Below, in pieces: positions 9,143 through 18,313 of a stretch of 64,000 bases of DNA (positions are counted from its first letter, which is position 1; the number at the start of each line of letters is the position of its first letter). The stretch is from Actinomadura sp. CNU-125. GTDB taxonomy: Bacteria > Actinomycetota > Actinomycetes > Streptosporangiales > Streptosporangiaceae. Both the position numbers and the translations under genes were made by a program. The stretch lies in the NCBI RefSeq assembly GCF_001942465.1, contig NZ_MKJY01000581.1, forward strand, positions 1 to 64,000. Reading direction: 5' to 3'. The notes under the pieces were generated by a model. It made no database searches, had not been told where the DNA came from, and worked only from the letters and a program-made list of their open reading frames with translations.

Positions 9143-10865
9143 TCACTCCGCCGTCGCGCGGCCCGTCGTGAAGGGCAGGACGAGACGGGACGGGTGGGCG
9201 GCGTCGCGGTACACCTTGTGGGCCGTCGCACGACCGGACGGCAGGTGCATCGCCTCCGGCGGCAGCAGTGCGTTGTGCGCGTCGGCCATGGGCTCGTCGC
9301 ACGACAGCTCCACCTCCAGGCGGTGCCCCGGCTCGAAGGAGTTCGCGAAGGGGTAGAGGCGCACGACGTACTCCTCGACCTTGCCGGGCTCGACCGGGAC
9401 GGCCCGGGTGTGCGGGTGGTACGGGTCGCCCTCGGTGGTGCGGTCGTCGAGTTCGCGGTGCGACGCCTTGAGGTAGCCGGTGGTGATGAGCCGCCGCTTC
9501 CCGTCGGGGGCGGTGTCCCACAGGCGCAGGATGAGGTTCGTGTCGTCGGTGTCGATCTCGACGAACAGGTGCGCGGCGCCGGTGCCGATCATCTCCGTCG
9601 CGGCGGCGAACGGCTCGGTGGCCCAGCTCAGCGTCTCGACCTCGTCGGTCACCGTGAGCGGCGCCTGGTAGAAGCCGTCCGGGGCGGCGAACTCGGTGGC
9701 CAGCGGCTCGGGCTTCGCGGAGAGCTTGCGGCGGGGGCGCAGGTAGAACGGCTTGTGCTCGACGCCGTCCAGCGGCCACCGCGGCGAGGTCGCCCACTCG
9801 CGGGAGCCCTCGACGAAGACGTTGACGGACGGCTCGTCCATCACGCCCGTGTCGACGCCCTTCAGCCAGTGGTCGTACCACCGGAACATGTCGTCGTGGA
9901 CCTCGTGGAACGGGCGTTCCTGCATGGGCGGGTACGGCAGGAGGTCCAGCTTCTTGGGGCCCTTCAGCGCCTTGTACAGCTCGATGCTGCCGTCGACGGC
10001 CAGCCGCGAAGTTGATCTGCACGTACACCGGGATGTCGATGTTCGGCGCGAGCGTGATGGGGTTGCGTTCCTCGTAGTACTCCCCGTCCAGCTCGTTGAG
10101 GATGATGTCGTACCAGAGCTCGCGGTTCTTGGGGTAGTGCAGGACGTGCGCGAGGTTCGGCCACCTCGCGACGTCCGGGTCGGCGAGCCGTGCCTCGACG
10201 CGCTTCGCCAGTTCGTCCGGGGAGAGTTCCTCCAGCATCCGGGAGCGGATGTCGGCGACGGCGATGCCGGAGTCGCCGCCGCGGCCCTCGCGCGCCGCGC
10301 GCGGCATGAACCAGAGGATGCCGCCGTGGTAGGAGGTCTCGTAGAAGTCGTAGTGGCCGCCGCTGACGAAGATCGCCTTGAGGTGCGGGGGCCGCTCGGC
10401 CGCGGCGAGGACCTGCATCGACGCGAAGTACGAGACGCCGACCATGCCGATGTTGCCGTCGCACCAGGGCTGCTCGGCGACCCACTCGATGAGGTCGTGG
10501 GCGTCCTGCCCGAGGGGCGTGCCGCCCGCGTTGTAGTTGCCCACCATGACGCCGCCGGACGCGCCGGAGCCGCGCAGGTCCGCGATGACGTGGGCGTAGT
10601 CCTCCCGGACGATCCGCGCGATGTCGCCCGCTTCGAGGCAGCCGTCCCACAGCGGGCTCGGGCGGCGCTGCGGCGGGAGCATGAGCGACTGCGACTGCAG
10701 CTCCTTGCCGTAGGGGCTCATGGCCAGCAGGACGGGCCGCGGCCGGTCGTCCGCGCCGTGGTAGACGTCGAGGGCGAGGGAGACCCCGTCGCGCATCGGG
10801 GCCCGGAGGTCCTTGCGGACGGCGATCGTCTCCCCGCCGGCGTCCCACGTCTTGAAATCGGCCAT
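9143..10865 (-). CDS. CocE/NonD family hydrolase (frameshifted as given)
   Basis: An X-Pro dipeptidyl-peptidase S15/CocE-type serine hydrolase of about 574 residues. The N-terminal alpha/beta hydrolase domain contains the nucleophile motif GVSYFAS after CDGNIGM, and the C-terminal part is the beta-rich XPP C-terminal domain (FVEIDTDDTNLILRLWD). Such enzymes cleave esters or amides. The frame breaks near 10008; the second half resumes as VDGSIELYKALKGPKK in another frame, needing one base removed or two added. ATG 10865. The promoter region is shared with the divergent MBL-fold gene and contains the AT-rich element also found upstream of the phosphotriesterase-like genes. Confidence 0.82.
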
Positions 10866-10895
10866 GAGTGCGTTACTCCCAATCGACGACTGCTA

Positions 10896-10916
10896 GACAT
10901 ATTATTATACTAAAGT
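10896..10916. promoter_or_regulatory. AT-rich element, copy 1 (candidate GntR operator)
   Basis: A 21-base AT-rich sequence in the divergent CocE/MBL promoter region. It begins GACATATTAT and ends AAAGT, and 18 of 21 positions match a second copy at 16204-16224. On the minus strand it contains a perfect TATAAT for the CocE gene. On the plus strand TATACT (10906-10911), 17 bases after TCGACG, could serve the MBL gene. The GntR regulator at 16.3-17.0 kb is the obvious candidate to bind it. Confidence 0.5.
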
Positions 10917-10944
10917 TGCGCAAGAGACCGAGAAGGAGACAGCG

Positions 10945-11883
10945 ATGACGGACGTCGGCATCCATCCCCTGGTGTCGCCCTGGGGACGTTTCGGGCTCTA
11001 CACCTTCTTCATCGACGCCCCCGAACCGGCGATCGTCGACACCGGCATCGCCTCGTCGCCCGCCGACGGGATGGCGCCCGCGCTCCGCGAACTCGGCCGC
11101 GACATCGCGGACGTCCGCTGGATCCTGCTCACCCACGGCCACATCGACCACCTCGGCGGCGCCCACGCGCTGTGGGAGCTCACGGGTCGGCGTGCCCGGG
11201 TCGTGATCCACCGCGCCGACGCCCGCCTGCTGCGCTCGCGCCGCGCGCACGTCGAGCAGTACGTGCGCGTCCGGCAGCGCTACCTGCACAATCCGGACGG
11301 CGCGGCGGAGCAGACGAAGGCGGCGGAGGCGGTCGTCTCGGGCGAGATGGAGCCGACCGTGCTGCTGGAGGGCGGCGAGACCCTCTCCCTCGGCGGGGAC
11401 GTGACCGTCTCCGTGCATCACCTCCCGGGGCACACGGCCGGATCCGTGGGCTATGTCGTGGACGGGCAGAACTCGGTGTTCGTCGGCGACGCGGTGCAGG
11501 TCCACGGCGCCGCCAACGGCTTCCCCGGCTACGAGGATCCGGACGCCTACCGCGCGAGCCTGCGGCACCTGCGCGACGAGATCCGCCCGCGGAACCTGTA
11601 CCTCGGCCACCCGTACCGGAGCCCGGACGGCGAGCCCTACGGCGTCGAACTGGACGCCGAGGAGGCGCGGCGCGCTCTGGAGGAGAGCCTGGACGTCGAG
11701 GCGCGCGTCCGCGACGCCGTCCGCCCGTACCTGCGGGACGGCCTGCGGGAGACGGACTCGGTGTACTCGCCGTTCGCCCCGGTGGCCGAGGAACTCGGCT
11801 ACGAGGGCGACCCCCGGCTGGAGCCGTCGCCGTTCTTCACGACGCTCCACGGCTACCGGGAACGGTTCGCCGCCGACTCGTGA
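10945..11883 (+). CDS. MBL-fold metallo-hydrolase
   Basis: A 312-residue metallo-beta-lactamase-fold hydrolase. The zinc-binding motif HGHIDH (H64, H66, D68, H69) is intact, and further ligands lie in LPGHTAGSVGYV and FVGDAVQ. The C-terminal 80 residues form an added helical region. The family includes lactonases, thioesterases and glyoxalase II-like enzymes; the substrate is not evident. ATG 10945 has a GAAGGAGA ribosome site. It is divergent from the CocE-type gene and shares its AT-rich promoter element, so it probably belongs to the same hydrolytic pathway as the operon at 11.9-16.1 kb. Confidence 0.85.
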   Translation: MTDVGIHPLVSPWGRFGLYTFFIDAPEPAIVDTGIASSPADGMAPALRELGRDIADVRWILLTHGHIDHLGGAHALWELTGRRARVVIHRADARLLRSRRAHVEQYVRVRQRYLHNPDGAAEQTKAAEAVVSGEMEPTVLLEGGETLSLGGDVTVSVHHLPGHTAGSVGYVVDGQNSVFVGDAVQVHGAANGFPGYEDPDAYRASLRHLRDEIRPRNLYLGHPYRSPDGEPYGVELDAEEARRALEESLDVEARVRDAVRPYLRDGLRETDSVYSPFAPVAEELGYEGDPRLEPSPFFTTLHGYRERFAADS

Positions 11884-11931
11884 GAAATCGGGGGGCGGCA
11901 CGGGCCCGAGGGGTCCCTGCCGCCCTTCCGT

Positions 11932-12859
11932 TCAGTGCCGGTTCAGGAACTCGCCCGTCTCCTCGAACGCCCGGTGGTACTCCGGGATCCACGCGAAGTT
12001 CACGACGAACCCGTGGTTGGCGCCCGCGTAGCGGCTGACCGCGGCGTCCACACCGGCTTCGCGCAGCCTGCGGCCGTAGAGTTCGCCCTCGTCGCGCAGC
12101 GGGTCGTACTCGGCCGTGATGACCAGGGCGGGCGGCAGGCCGGAGAGGTCCGCGCGCTTGATCGGGGACACGAGGGGGTCCGCCGGGTCGGCGCCGCCGT
12201 CCAGGTAGAACGAGTTGAACGGCTTGAGGCCGGGCGTTTCGAGGCCGTACCCCTCCGCGTTCTCCCGCAGCGAGGCGTAGCGGCCGGTGTCGAAGTCGAG
12301 GTCCAGGGACGGGTAGAAGAGGATCTGGTGCGTGATCCGGTCGAATCCGTCGTCGTGGGCCATCGCCGCGACGGCGGCCGCGAAGGCGCCGCCGGAACTG
12401 TCGCCCGCGATCGCGAGGTCGCGGCCGTCCCACCCGAGGTCCGCGCCGTGCTCGGCGGCCCAGCGGACGACCCCGTAGCAGTCGTCCAGGCCCGCCGGGT
12501 ACGCGGCCTCGGGGGCCAGGCGGTAGCCGACCGAGACGACCTTGTGCCCGGTCTCCTTCGCCAGCGACCGCGCGACGGCGTCGTGGGTGTCGAGGCTTCC
12601 GGAGAAGAACGCGCCGCCGTGGAAGTAGACGAGGAGGCCGTGGGCGTCCGCGGCGGTCGGGGTGTAGATCCGCACGGGCACCTCGCCCGCCGGCGTCGCG
12701 CGCGGCGGCGTCCTCGACGGCGTGCAGCGGCAGGCGGTCGCCGGGCGGCGGGACACGCGCGGCTTCGGCGGCGCGCATCGCCGCGGGGTCCGGCGGCGCG
12801 CCGTGGTCGGGCGGCGGGAGGGTGGCGAGCAGCTTCGCGATCTCGGGATGCAGGGTCAT
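11932..12859 (-). CDS. Alpha/beta hydrolase, HSL-type esterase (frameshifted as given)
   Basis: A hormone-sensitive-lipase-type (family IV) esterase of about 309 residues. The oxyanion-hole motif HGGA (YFHGGAFFSG), the nucleophile motif GDSSGG, the acid in ITAEYDPLRDEG and the catalytic His in GANHGF are all present. The N-terminal 50 residues (MTLHPEIAKLLATLPPPDHG onward) are in another frame; the break is near 12703 and one G removed joins the halves as ARATPAGEVPVRIYTP. It is the last gene of the leftward operon after the FAD monooxygenase and would hydrolyse an ester of the pathway. The substrate is unknown. Confidence 0.82.
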
Positions 12860-12896
12860 GGATTCACCTCCGGCCTGGACGGCCTGGTCGGCCAGG

Positions 12897-14009
12897 TCAC
12901 TTGATCGACGACTTCTCGGGGAACGCGGTCCGCACCGACTGCGCGTCCCACGATTCGCGGGAGATGCGCTGCAGCGCGTCCGTGTCGGGCTTGCGGACGG
13001 CCTGGTAGCGGGCCAGCGCGTCCCGCACGGAACCGGCCTCGCGCAGGGCGCCGGCGAGCCCGCCCGCGTCCTGGATCGCCTGGTTGGCGCCCTGCCCCTG
13101 GTGGTGCAGCATCGCGTGGGCGGCGTCGCCGAGCAGCGCGACGGAGTCGGAGTGCCACGTGTCGACGGGGTCGATGTCGAACACGGCGCGGCTCGTCACC
13201 GTGTCCATGTCGAGGTCGCGGGTGATGTTCACGAGCCGCTCGTCGAAGCCGTCCATCAGCACCAGGAGACCGTCCTTGGTGATCTCCGGGGCCCACGAGT
13301 CGTCGTCGGACAGCGCGGTGATGTCGAAGGACACCTCGCCGCGGTGATGCAGCGGCAGGAAGTAGACCATCGTGCCCCGGTCGTTCATGTAGAGGCGGAG
13401 GTTGTCGTCGACGTCCAGCCCGTACGCGTCGTCGCAGGAGATCACCGCGCGGTACGCGTGCGCGCCCGAGAACACCGGCTCGGCGTCGGAGAACAGCCGC
13501 TTGCGCACCACGGAGCGGATGCCGTCGGCGCCGATCACCAGGTCGGCGGTCGCCCGCTTCCCGTCGGCGAAGGTGAGCGTGGCGCGGTCGCCGCCGTCCT
13601 GGACGTCCGCCACCTTGTGGCCGAGGTGGACCATGCCCTCGGGGAGGAGCCGCAGCAGGGTGTCGATGAAGTCCCCGCGGTGGATGAACCGGGTCTTGTT
13701 CGGCCGGGCGTAGTCGTCGACCTTGGGCCAGTCCTCACGCTGGATGAGGTCACCGGTCGCGGTGAGGATCTCGAAGCGGTCGCTCGGGGTGCTCACGGCC
13801 GCGATCGGGTCGAAGATCTCCAGCTCGCGGAACAGTTCCAGCGTGGGCGGGCGGAGGCCGATCCCGGCGCCGACCGGGCGGATGGCGGTGGCCTGCTCGT
13901 ACACGTGGACGTCGGCACCGAGCCGCCTCAGTGCCACCGCCGCGACCGCGCCGCCGTACCCCCCGCCGACGATGGCGACCTTCAGGTTCTCGAGTTCCGA
14001 AGTCTTCAT
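12897..14009 (-). CDS. FAD-dependent aromatic-type monooxygenase
   Basis: A 370-residue class A flavoprotein hydroxylase. The motifs appear in order: GxGxxG (VAIVGGGYGGAVAA, about 10-23) followed by VYEQ, the DG motif DLVIGADGIRSVVR (about 158-171), and the GD motif ALLGDAAHAMLHHQGQGANQ (about 286-305). Relatives include salicylate hydroxylase and 6-hydroxynicotinate 3-monooxygenase, which use NAD(P)H and O2 to hydroxylate aromatic rings. It is cotranscribed with the phosphotriesterase-like genes upstream and the esterase downstream, which suggests breakdown of an aromatic or heterocyclic ester or lactone. That pathway is inference. Confidence 0.85.
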   Translation of the reverse strand: MKTSELENLKVAIVGGGYGGAVAAVALRRLGADVHVYEQATAIRPVGAGIGLRPPTLELFRELEIFDPIAAVSTPSDRFEILTATGDLIQREDWPKVDDYARPNKTRFIHRGDFIDTLLRLLPEGMVHLGHKVADVQDGGDRATLTFADGKRATADLVIGADGIRSVVRKRLFSDAEPVFSGAHAYRAVISCDDAYGLDVDDNLRLYMNDRGTMVYFLPLHHRGEVSFDITALSDDDSWAPEITKDGLLVLMDGFDERLVNITRDLDMDTVTSRAVFDIDPVDTWHSDSVALLGDAAHAMLHHQGQGANQAIQDAGGLAGALREAGSVRDALARYQAVRKPDTDALQRISRESWDAQSVRTAFPEKSSIK

Positions 14010-14081
14010 CCGTTCTCTTGCCTTCTCGTAGCCGGCGCACCGCTGCGCGCCGTCGGTGGTTGGGTGGGGACCGCTCCGGGA

Positions 14082-15035
14082 TCAGTCGGAGATCGTCAGG
14101 AAGTCGGCGGGATTGTCTTCGAGCAGCTTCCGGATCGTCGCCTCGTCCAGTCCGGCGGCGCGCAGGTCGGGCACGAGGTCCTCGAAGATGTAGTTCACGG
14201 TGTGCCCCTTCACGCCCGGCCAGCCGAGCGGGCTGCAGTTGGCGTCGGCCGAGACGAGCGCCCGGTCGAGGAACCCCCTGCCGATGAAGCCGAGGAAGTG
14301 GTCCAGGCGCTCCCGCCTCGGACGGGCCCAGAACGGCGGGTCTTCGAGTTCCGTCTCGTACCCGAAGGTGTCGAAGCCGATGCGTCCGCCGCGTTCGGCC
14401 AGCCACGTGTCGGGCGTGTTCGGCGCGTTGACGCCGTCGTCGGCGTGCCCGAACAGGACGCGGTGCAGCGGGAGCCCTTCCTCCTCGAAGATCGCGACGG
14501 CCGGTCCGGGGTCGATCGCCAGGTGCGTCAGGATCGGCACCCCGGTCGTCACGGCGGCGCGGGCGGCGGCGCGGTAGATGCGCTTGTCCAGATCCGTCAT
14601 GCGTCCGCCGCGGCTCACGCCGACCTTGATGACGCCGGCGCGGCCGCCGGTGCCACCGATGCCGACGGTGATCTCGTGCACGAAGTGCCGGGTCAGGTAG
14701 TCGACGGACGCGCGCGCGAAGTGCGGCAGCGCGGTGTCGCCGCCGACGAAGCCGGTGCAGGCCACGATGTGGACGCCGGTCTTCGCCGACAGGGACCGGT
14801 AGTAGTCGATGTCGCGGCCGTTGCAGATGCCGGTCACGTCGACGAACGTCCCGCCGCCGTACTCGCGGAACCGGCGCAGCTTCGGAACGGTCTCGGCGTA
14901 CCGTTCCTCGGGCGTCTTCCACCATCTGGTGTCCAGTTCCGAGCCGGGCATGCCGTACCCGATGTGCTCGTGGACGGCCACGACGCCCAGTTCCTCCGCC
15001 GGGATCGTCCCGAGGACGGTGTTCACCTTCGACAT
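14082..15035 (-). CDS. Phosphotriesterase-family hydrolase, catalytically intact
   Basis: A 317-residue TIM-barrel metal hydrolase of the phosphotriesterase-like family. All binuclear metal ligands are in place: H22 and H24 (VHEHIGY), the lysine to be carboxylated K137 (VIKVGVS), H171 (LTHLAID), H197 (FGHADD) and D264 (VSADANC). Family members hydrolyse lactones and, promiscuously, organophosphates; lactonase activity is the more likely native role. It lies 16 bases downstream of a paralog lacking these ligands, so the two are probably made together. A possible role is opening a lactone formed in the pathway. Confidence 0.88.
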   Translation of the reverse strand: MSKVNTVLGTIPAEELGVVAVHEHIGYGMPGSELDTRWWKTPEERYAETVPKLRRFREYGGGTFVDVTGICNGRDIDYYRSLSAKTGVHIVACTGFVGGDTALPHFARASVDYLTRHFVHEITVGIGGTGGRAGVIKVGVSRGGRMTDLDKRIYRAAARAAVTTGVPILTHLAIDPGPAVAIFEEEGLPLHRVLFGHADDGVNAPNTPDTWLAERGGRIGFDTFGYETELEDPPFWARPRRERLDHFLGFIGRGFLDRALVSADANCSPLGWPGVKGHTVNYIFEDLVPDLRAAGLDEATIRKLLEDNPADFLTISD

Positions 15036-15051
15036 ATCGAGCCTCGTCTTC

Positions 15052-16052
15052 TCAGCGCAGGGTCAGCAGGTCGCGCGGGTTGCCCACGAGGATGCGGCGG
15101 GCGTCGTCGCGCCGAGCCCCAGCGACTTCGCCAGCGGGACGAACGACGCCAGCACGTGCTCGTACGGCAGGTCATACGCGGGCAGGCCCTTCGCCACGCC
15201 GATCGCGTTGCCCGACAGCAGGATCCGGTCGCCGTGGCCCGCCCCGACGAGGTCGAGCACCAGGGCGGCGCGCTCCCGGTCGGTGACGTGGGCTTCGTCG
15301 TCGTTCAGGCCGACGTGGTCGAGCGCGACGAACGCCCCGCGGCGCGCGACTTCGAGGGGCGCCCCGGCGGCGACGGCGTCCCGGCGGTCGAGCCCGCCGA
15401 CGACGACGCGATCGGCCGGGAGCCCCTCGTCCAGCACGACGCCGAGGTCGTGGAGCGGATCGTTCCCGTACCGGACGGACAGCGGGACGCCCGTGCTCAT
15501 CGCCGTGCGGGCCGCGCCCCGGAAGAGGCTCTCCTCGGTGGCGGTCATGCCGTCGGCGGCGGCCGCGGTCGCCACGAGGCCCGCGGCGCCCCGGCGCTCC
15601 ACCCGCGGAACCACCATGCCCTCGGTGATCTCCCTGGTGAACAGGTCGGCGAACTTCTCGGCGGGCCACGGCGTCGGCGGGTTCGTCTGCGGCGTCAGGA
15701 AGTAGCCGCCGAGCATCTCCTCGGGGCCCATGCCCGTGGACGCGACGATGTGCACCCCGGTCGAGCGCGAGAGCGCCTCGTACAGCTTCACGTCGCGTCC
15801 GTGGAACATGCCCGTGGCGTCGACGACGGTCTTGCCGCCATGGGCGCGGAACTCGGCCAGCTTCCGGGCGAGCGTCTCGAAGATCTCGGCGCGGTCCATC
15901 GTGACGTCGAACGCGTGCTCGGCGCCCGGGACCACGCTGAGCAGCGCCTCGTGGACGGCGACGATTCCCAGGTCGTCCGCCGGAACGGGGCCGAGGACGG
16001 TGTTGACGGTGCGGGCCTCGACGGCCTGCGCACCCGTCGTCGCACCCGTCAT
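15052..16052 (-). CDS. Phosphotriesterase-like paralog lacking metal ligands (frameshifted near C-terminus as given)
   Basis: Clearly homologous to the next gene along its whole length (compare NTVLGPVPADDLGIVAVHE with NTVLGTIPAEELGVVAVHE), but metal-site positions are replaced: VHEA keeps H34 but has A36, the carboxylated Lys becomes A161, the two later His become R194 and G220, and the Asp becomes N282. It is therefore unlikely to be an active hydrolase and may be a regulatory or structural partner. The start ATG 16052 has AAAGGA at good spacing. The last 18 residues (DDARRILVGNPRDLLTLR) follow a one-base break near 15103 and match the paralog's NPADFLTI end. Confidence 0.8.
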
Positions 16053-16203
16053 GGGCATTTCCTTTCGTCGGCTCCTCGCCGGGGTCGGTACGGGCGGCGG
16101 TGAACGGGAGAGGAGCCGGAGAGCGAGAGGAGAGAGCAGGTGCACCGGGGAGCCCGACGTCCGCCTTACGGGCCGTAGTCCACCGCCTCGCCGAGTAAGT
16201 ATT

Positions 16204-16224
16204 GACATATTATAATAACAAAGT
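16204..16224. promoter_or_regulatory. AT-rich element, copy 2 (candidate GntR operator)
   Basis: The second copy of the AT-rich element (18 of 21 bases shared with 10896-10916), 150 bases upstream of the phosphotriesterase-like operon and just past the end of the GntR gene. Here it is framed by TTGAC (16202-16206) and GTCAA (16223-16227), giving 5-base inverted arms. Confidence 0.5.
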
Positions 16225-16278
16225 CAACGATGAGTGCGCCGCCGCCGCTCACCGGCGGCCCGGCCGCTCGGCGGCCCT

Positions 16279-17021
16279 TCAGCGGCCCGTGACGAACCGG
16301 TACTTGAACTCTTCGGCCCGGTGCACCGCCGAGCGCCAGCCCGCGGGCAGGCCCCCGGTCGTGAAGAAGATCGTCTCGATGACCAGCAGCGGGCCGCCCT
16401 CGCGGACGCCCAGGGTCGCCGCGTGGTCGGCGGTCGCGGCCGCCGCCCACGCCTCGTGCTCGGCGCGGTCGAGCGCGATGCCGAACCCCCGCTCCAGCAA
16501 TTGGAACGCCGAGCCCGTCTCCTCCAGTTCCGCCGCCGTGGGGGCGAACTCCCCGGGCGCCCGGATGTAGACGTCGGCCTCCACCAACGGCTCGTCCTCC
16601 ACCAGGATCAGCCGGGTGAAGTGCAGGAGCCGCTCGTGCGCCTCGATGCCCAGCCGGCGCCGGATCCGGGCGGGCGGCTCCACCCGTCCGACGCCGGACA
16701 CCTTCGACGCGGGATGCAGTCCGCTGTCGGAGAGGTACTGGTTGAGGGCCCCCGGCATGACGTCGGCCGGCCGGTGCACCCGGGCGCCGGAACCGGGAAC
16801 GTCCCCTTGCCCTGCCGCCGGTAGACGTAGCCCTCGTCGGCGAGCTCCTTGAGCGCCTGCCGGATAGGCGCCCGGCTCACGTCGAACCGGGCGAGCAGCA
16901 GCGCCTCGGTCATCGGCCGCCCCGGATCCGCGTCTCCTCCGACGATCTCCGCGCGCAGGATGTCCTTGATCTGCCGGTACAGGGGGACCCCGGACGAAAG
17001 ATCGAGCTCGCCGTTCGCCAT
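16279..17021 (-). CDS. GntR family regulator, HutC/UTRA type (frameshifted as given)
   Basis: An N-terminal GntR winged helix (LYRQIKDILRAEIVGG, then SRAPIRQALKELADEGYVYR and GKGTF) is followed by a UTRA effector domain (from about 90, including RRRLGIEAHERLLHFTRLIL and ending in FKYRFVTGR). The domains are in different frames; the break is near 16797 and one added base gives a protein of about 247 residues. UTRA domains bind small ligands, commonly pathway substrates. ATG 17021 has GGAAGG upstream. Its position beside the hydrolase operon and two matching AT-rich promoter elements make it the likely local repressor. Confidence 0.82.
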
Positions 17022-17110
17022 CGCCTTCCGGCCCTCTCGACACCACACCATGATCATGAACCGCGAAGGCCCGTCCGAATGCTACCCCGACGCCCGGCGC
17101 GGGCCGGTCG

Positions 17111-17150
17111 CCCCGGGCGGTCGGGGGCCGCCCCGGGCGGTCGGGGGTGC
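17111..17150. repeat. Tandem GC-rich repeat with hairpins
   Basis: Two adjacent 20-base units at 17111-17130 and 17131-17150 are identical over their first 17 bases. Each can fold a short CCCCG/CGGGG stem around GGCGGT. They lie just after the end of the leftward MDR gene, so they may act in termination. Confidence 0.4.
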
Positions 17151-17164
17151 GGTCGGCGGGCCGG

Positions 17165-18145
17165 TCAGAAGGTGACGGCGACCTTGCCGCGGGCGTGGCC
17201 GCCCTCGATGTGGCGCAGCGCCTCGGGGATCTCGGCGAACGGGTAGGTCCGGTCGATGACGGGCACGATCTCCTCCTTCTCCATGAGGTCCGCGAGGAAC
17301 CGCAGGTCCGCGGCGTTGGGCTTCCAGGCGACGCGCGCGATGCGCTGCTTCACGAAGGGGGCGGTCAGGGCACCGCGCAGCAGTTGGCCCGCCGGGCCGA
17401 GGAGGCCGCGGCGCGGCGTCGCGATGCCGCCCACGAGCACGAGCGTCCCGCGCGGGGTCAGGGGGCGCCGCAGCGCCGCGAGCGACCGGTCGCCCACGAT
17501 GTCGACGAGCAGGTCGTACCGTCCCGCGCGGTCGGTGAAGTCCGCGCGGGTGTAGTCGAGGACGTCGTCCGCGCCGAGCGACCGGACCAGTTCGACGTTG
17601 CGCGTGCTGCACACGCCGGTGACCTCGGCCCCGAACGTCCGGGCGAGCTGGACCGCGAACGTGCCGATGCCGCCGGAGGCCCCGTTGACGAGGACGCGCT
17701 GCCCGGCGGCGATCCGGCCCGCGTCCCGCAGCCCCTGCAGCGCGGTGTGCCCGGCCATCGGCACGGCCGCCGCCTGCGCGAAGGTGAGGCGGGCGGGCTT
17801 GACGGCGAGCCGGTCGCGCGGGACGGCGACGGCCTCGGCGAACGCGCCCAGCGCGACCTCGCCGAACACCTCGTCGCCGGGACGCAGGTCGGTCACGTCG
17901 GCGCCGACCCGTTCGACGACGCCCGCGAGGTCGGCGCCGAGGACCAGGCCCGGCTTCGGCCGCCGCAGGCCGACGCTGAGCCGGACCAGCTTCGGGTGGG
18001 CGCGCAGGTGGCGCCAGTCGTAAGGGTTGACGGAGGCCGCCCGCACCCGCACGAGCACCTCGTCGCGGGCGATGGCGGGCTCATCGACGTCCTTGAGGGT
18101 CAGCACGTCGGGCGGGCCGTAACGGTCCCAGCTCCAGGCTTGCAC
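17165..18145 (-). CDS. MDR family NADP-dependent quinone/alkene reductase
   Basis: A 326-residue medium-chain dehydrogenase/reductase without the zinc-binding catalytic motif. The N-terminal substrate domain (ASVNPYDWRHLRAHP and LGADLAGVVERVGADV) precedes a Rossmann domain with VLVNGASGGIGTFAVQLAR (about 148-166), the quinone-oxidoreductase form of the nucleotide motif. Such enzymes reduce quinones or activated double bonds with NADPH. The GTG at 18145 is chosen because GGAAGGA lies 7 bases upstream; the longer open frame upstream only reads through the operator repeats. The promoter carries three evenly spaced palindromes likely bound by the TetR product encoded next door. Confidence 0.85.
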   Translation of the reverse strand: MQAWSWDRYGPPDVLTLKDVDEPAIARDEVLVRVRAASVNPYDWRHLRAHPKLVRLSVGLRRPKPGLVLGADLAGVVERVGADVTDLRPGDEVFGEVALGAFAEAVAVPRDRLAVKPARLTFAQAAAVPMAGHTALQGLRDAGRIAAGQRVLVNGASGGIGTFAVQLARTFGAEVTGVCSTRNVELVRSLGADDVLDYTRADFTDRAGRYDLLVDIVGDRSLAALRRPLTPRGTLVLVGGIATPRRGLLGPAGQLLRGALTAPFVKQRIARVAWKPNAADLRFLADLMEKEEIVPVIDRTYPFAEIPEALRHIEGGHARGKVAVTF

Positions 18146-18189
18146 GGCGGTGTCCTTCCGATCGGTCCCCCCGGGCCGTCCTCGCGTCG

Positions 18190-18244
18190 TACGGCGTAAG
18201 GCTGTCATACGTCGTAAGGCTACGGTACGTCGTAAGGCTGTCAA
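18190..18244 (-). promoter_or_regulatory. MDR gene promoter with three evenly spaced TetR-type operators
   Basis: Three palindromes of form TACGNCGTA lie at 18190-18198, 18208-18216 and 18226-18234, exactly 18 bases apart, each within a longer ACGTCGTAAGGCT-like repeat. On the minus strand a perfect -35 TTGACA (18239-18244) is 16 bases from TAGCCT (18217-18222), so the operators cover the promoter. Confidence 0.65.
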
Positions 18245-18313
18245 GAGGGTGCGCGGGAACCGGACGGCTTCAGCCGTGTCCGGAACGGGTCACGGGGGGG
18301 TTCACGGGGCGGA

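Noticed and set aside
17111-17150. Tandem repeat as a CRISPR remnant
   Set aside because: Only two adjacent units with no spacers and no cas genes. It looks like duplicated hairpin sequence.
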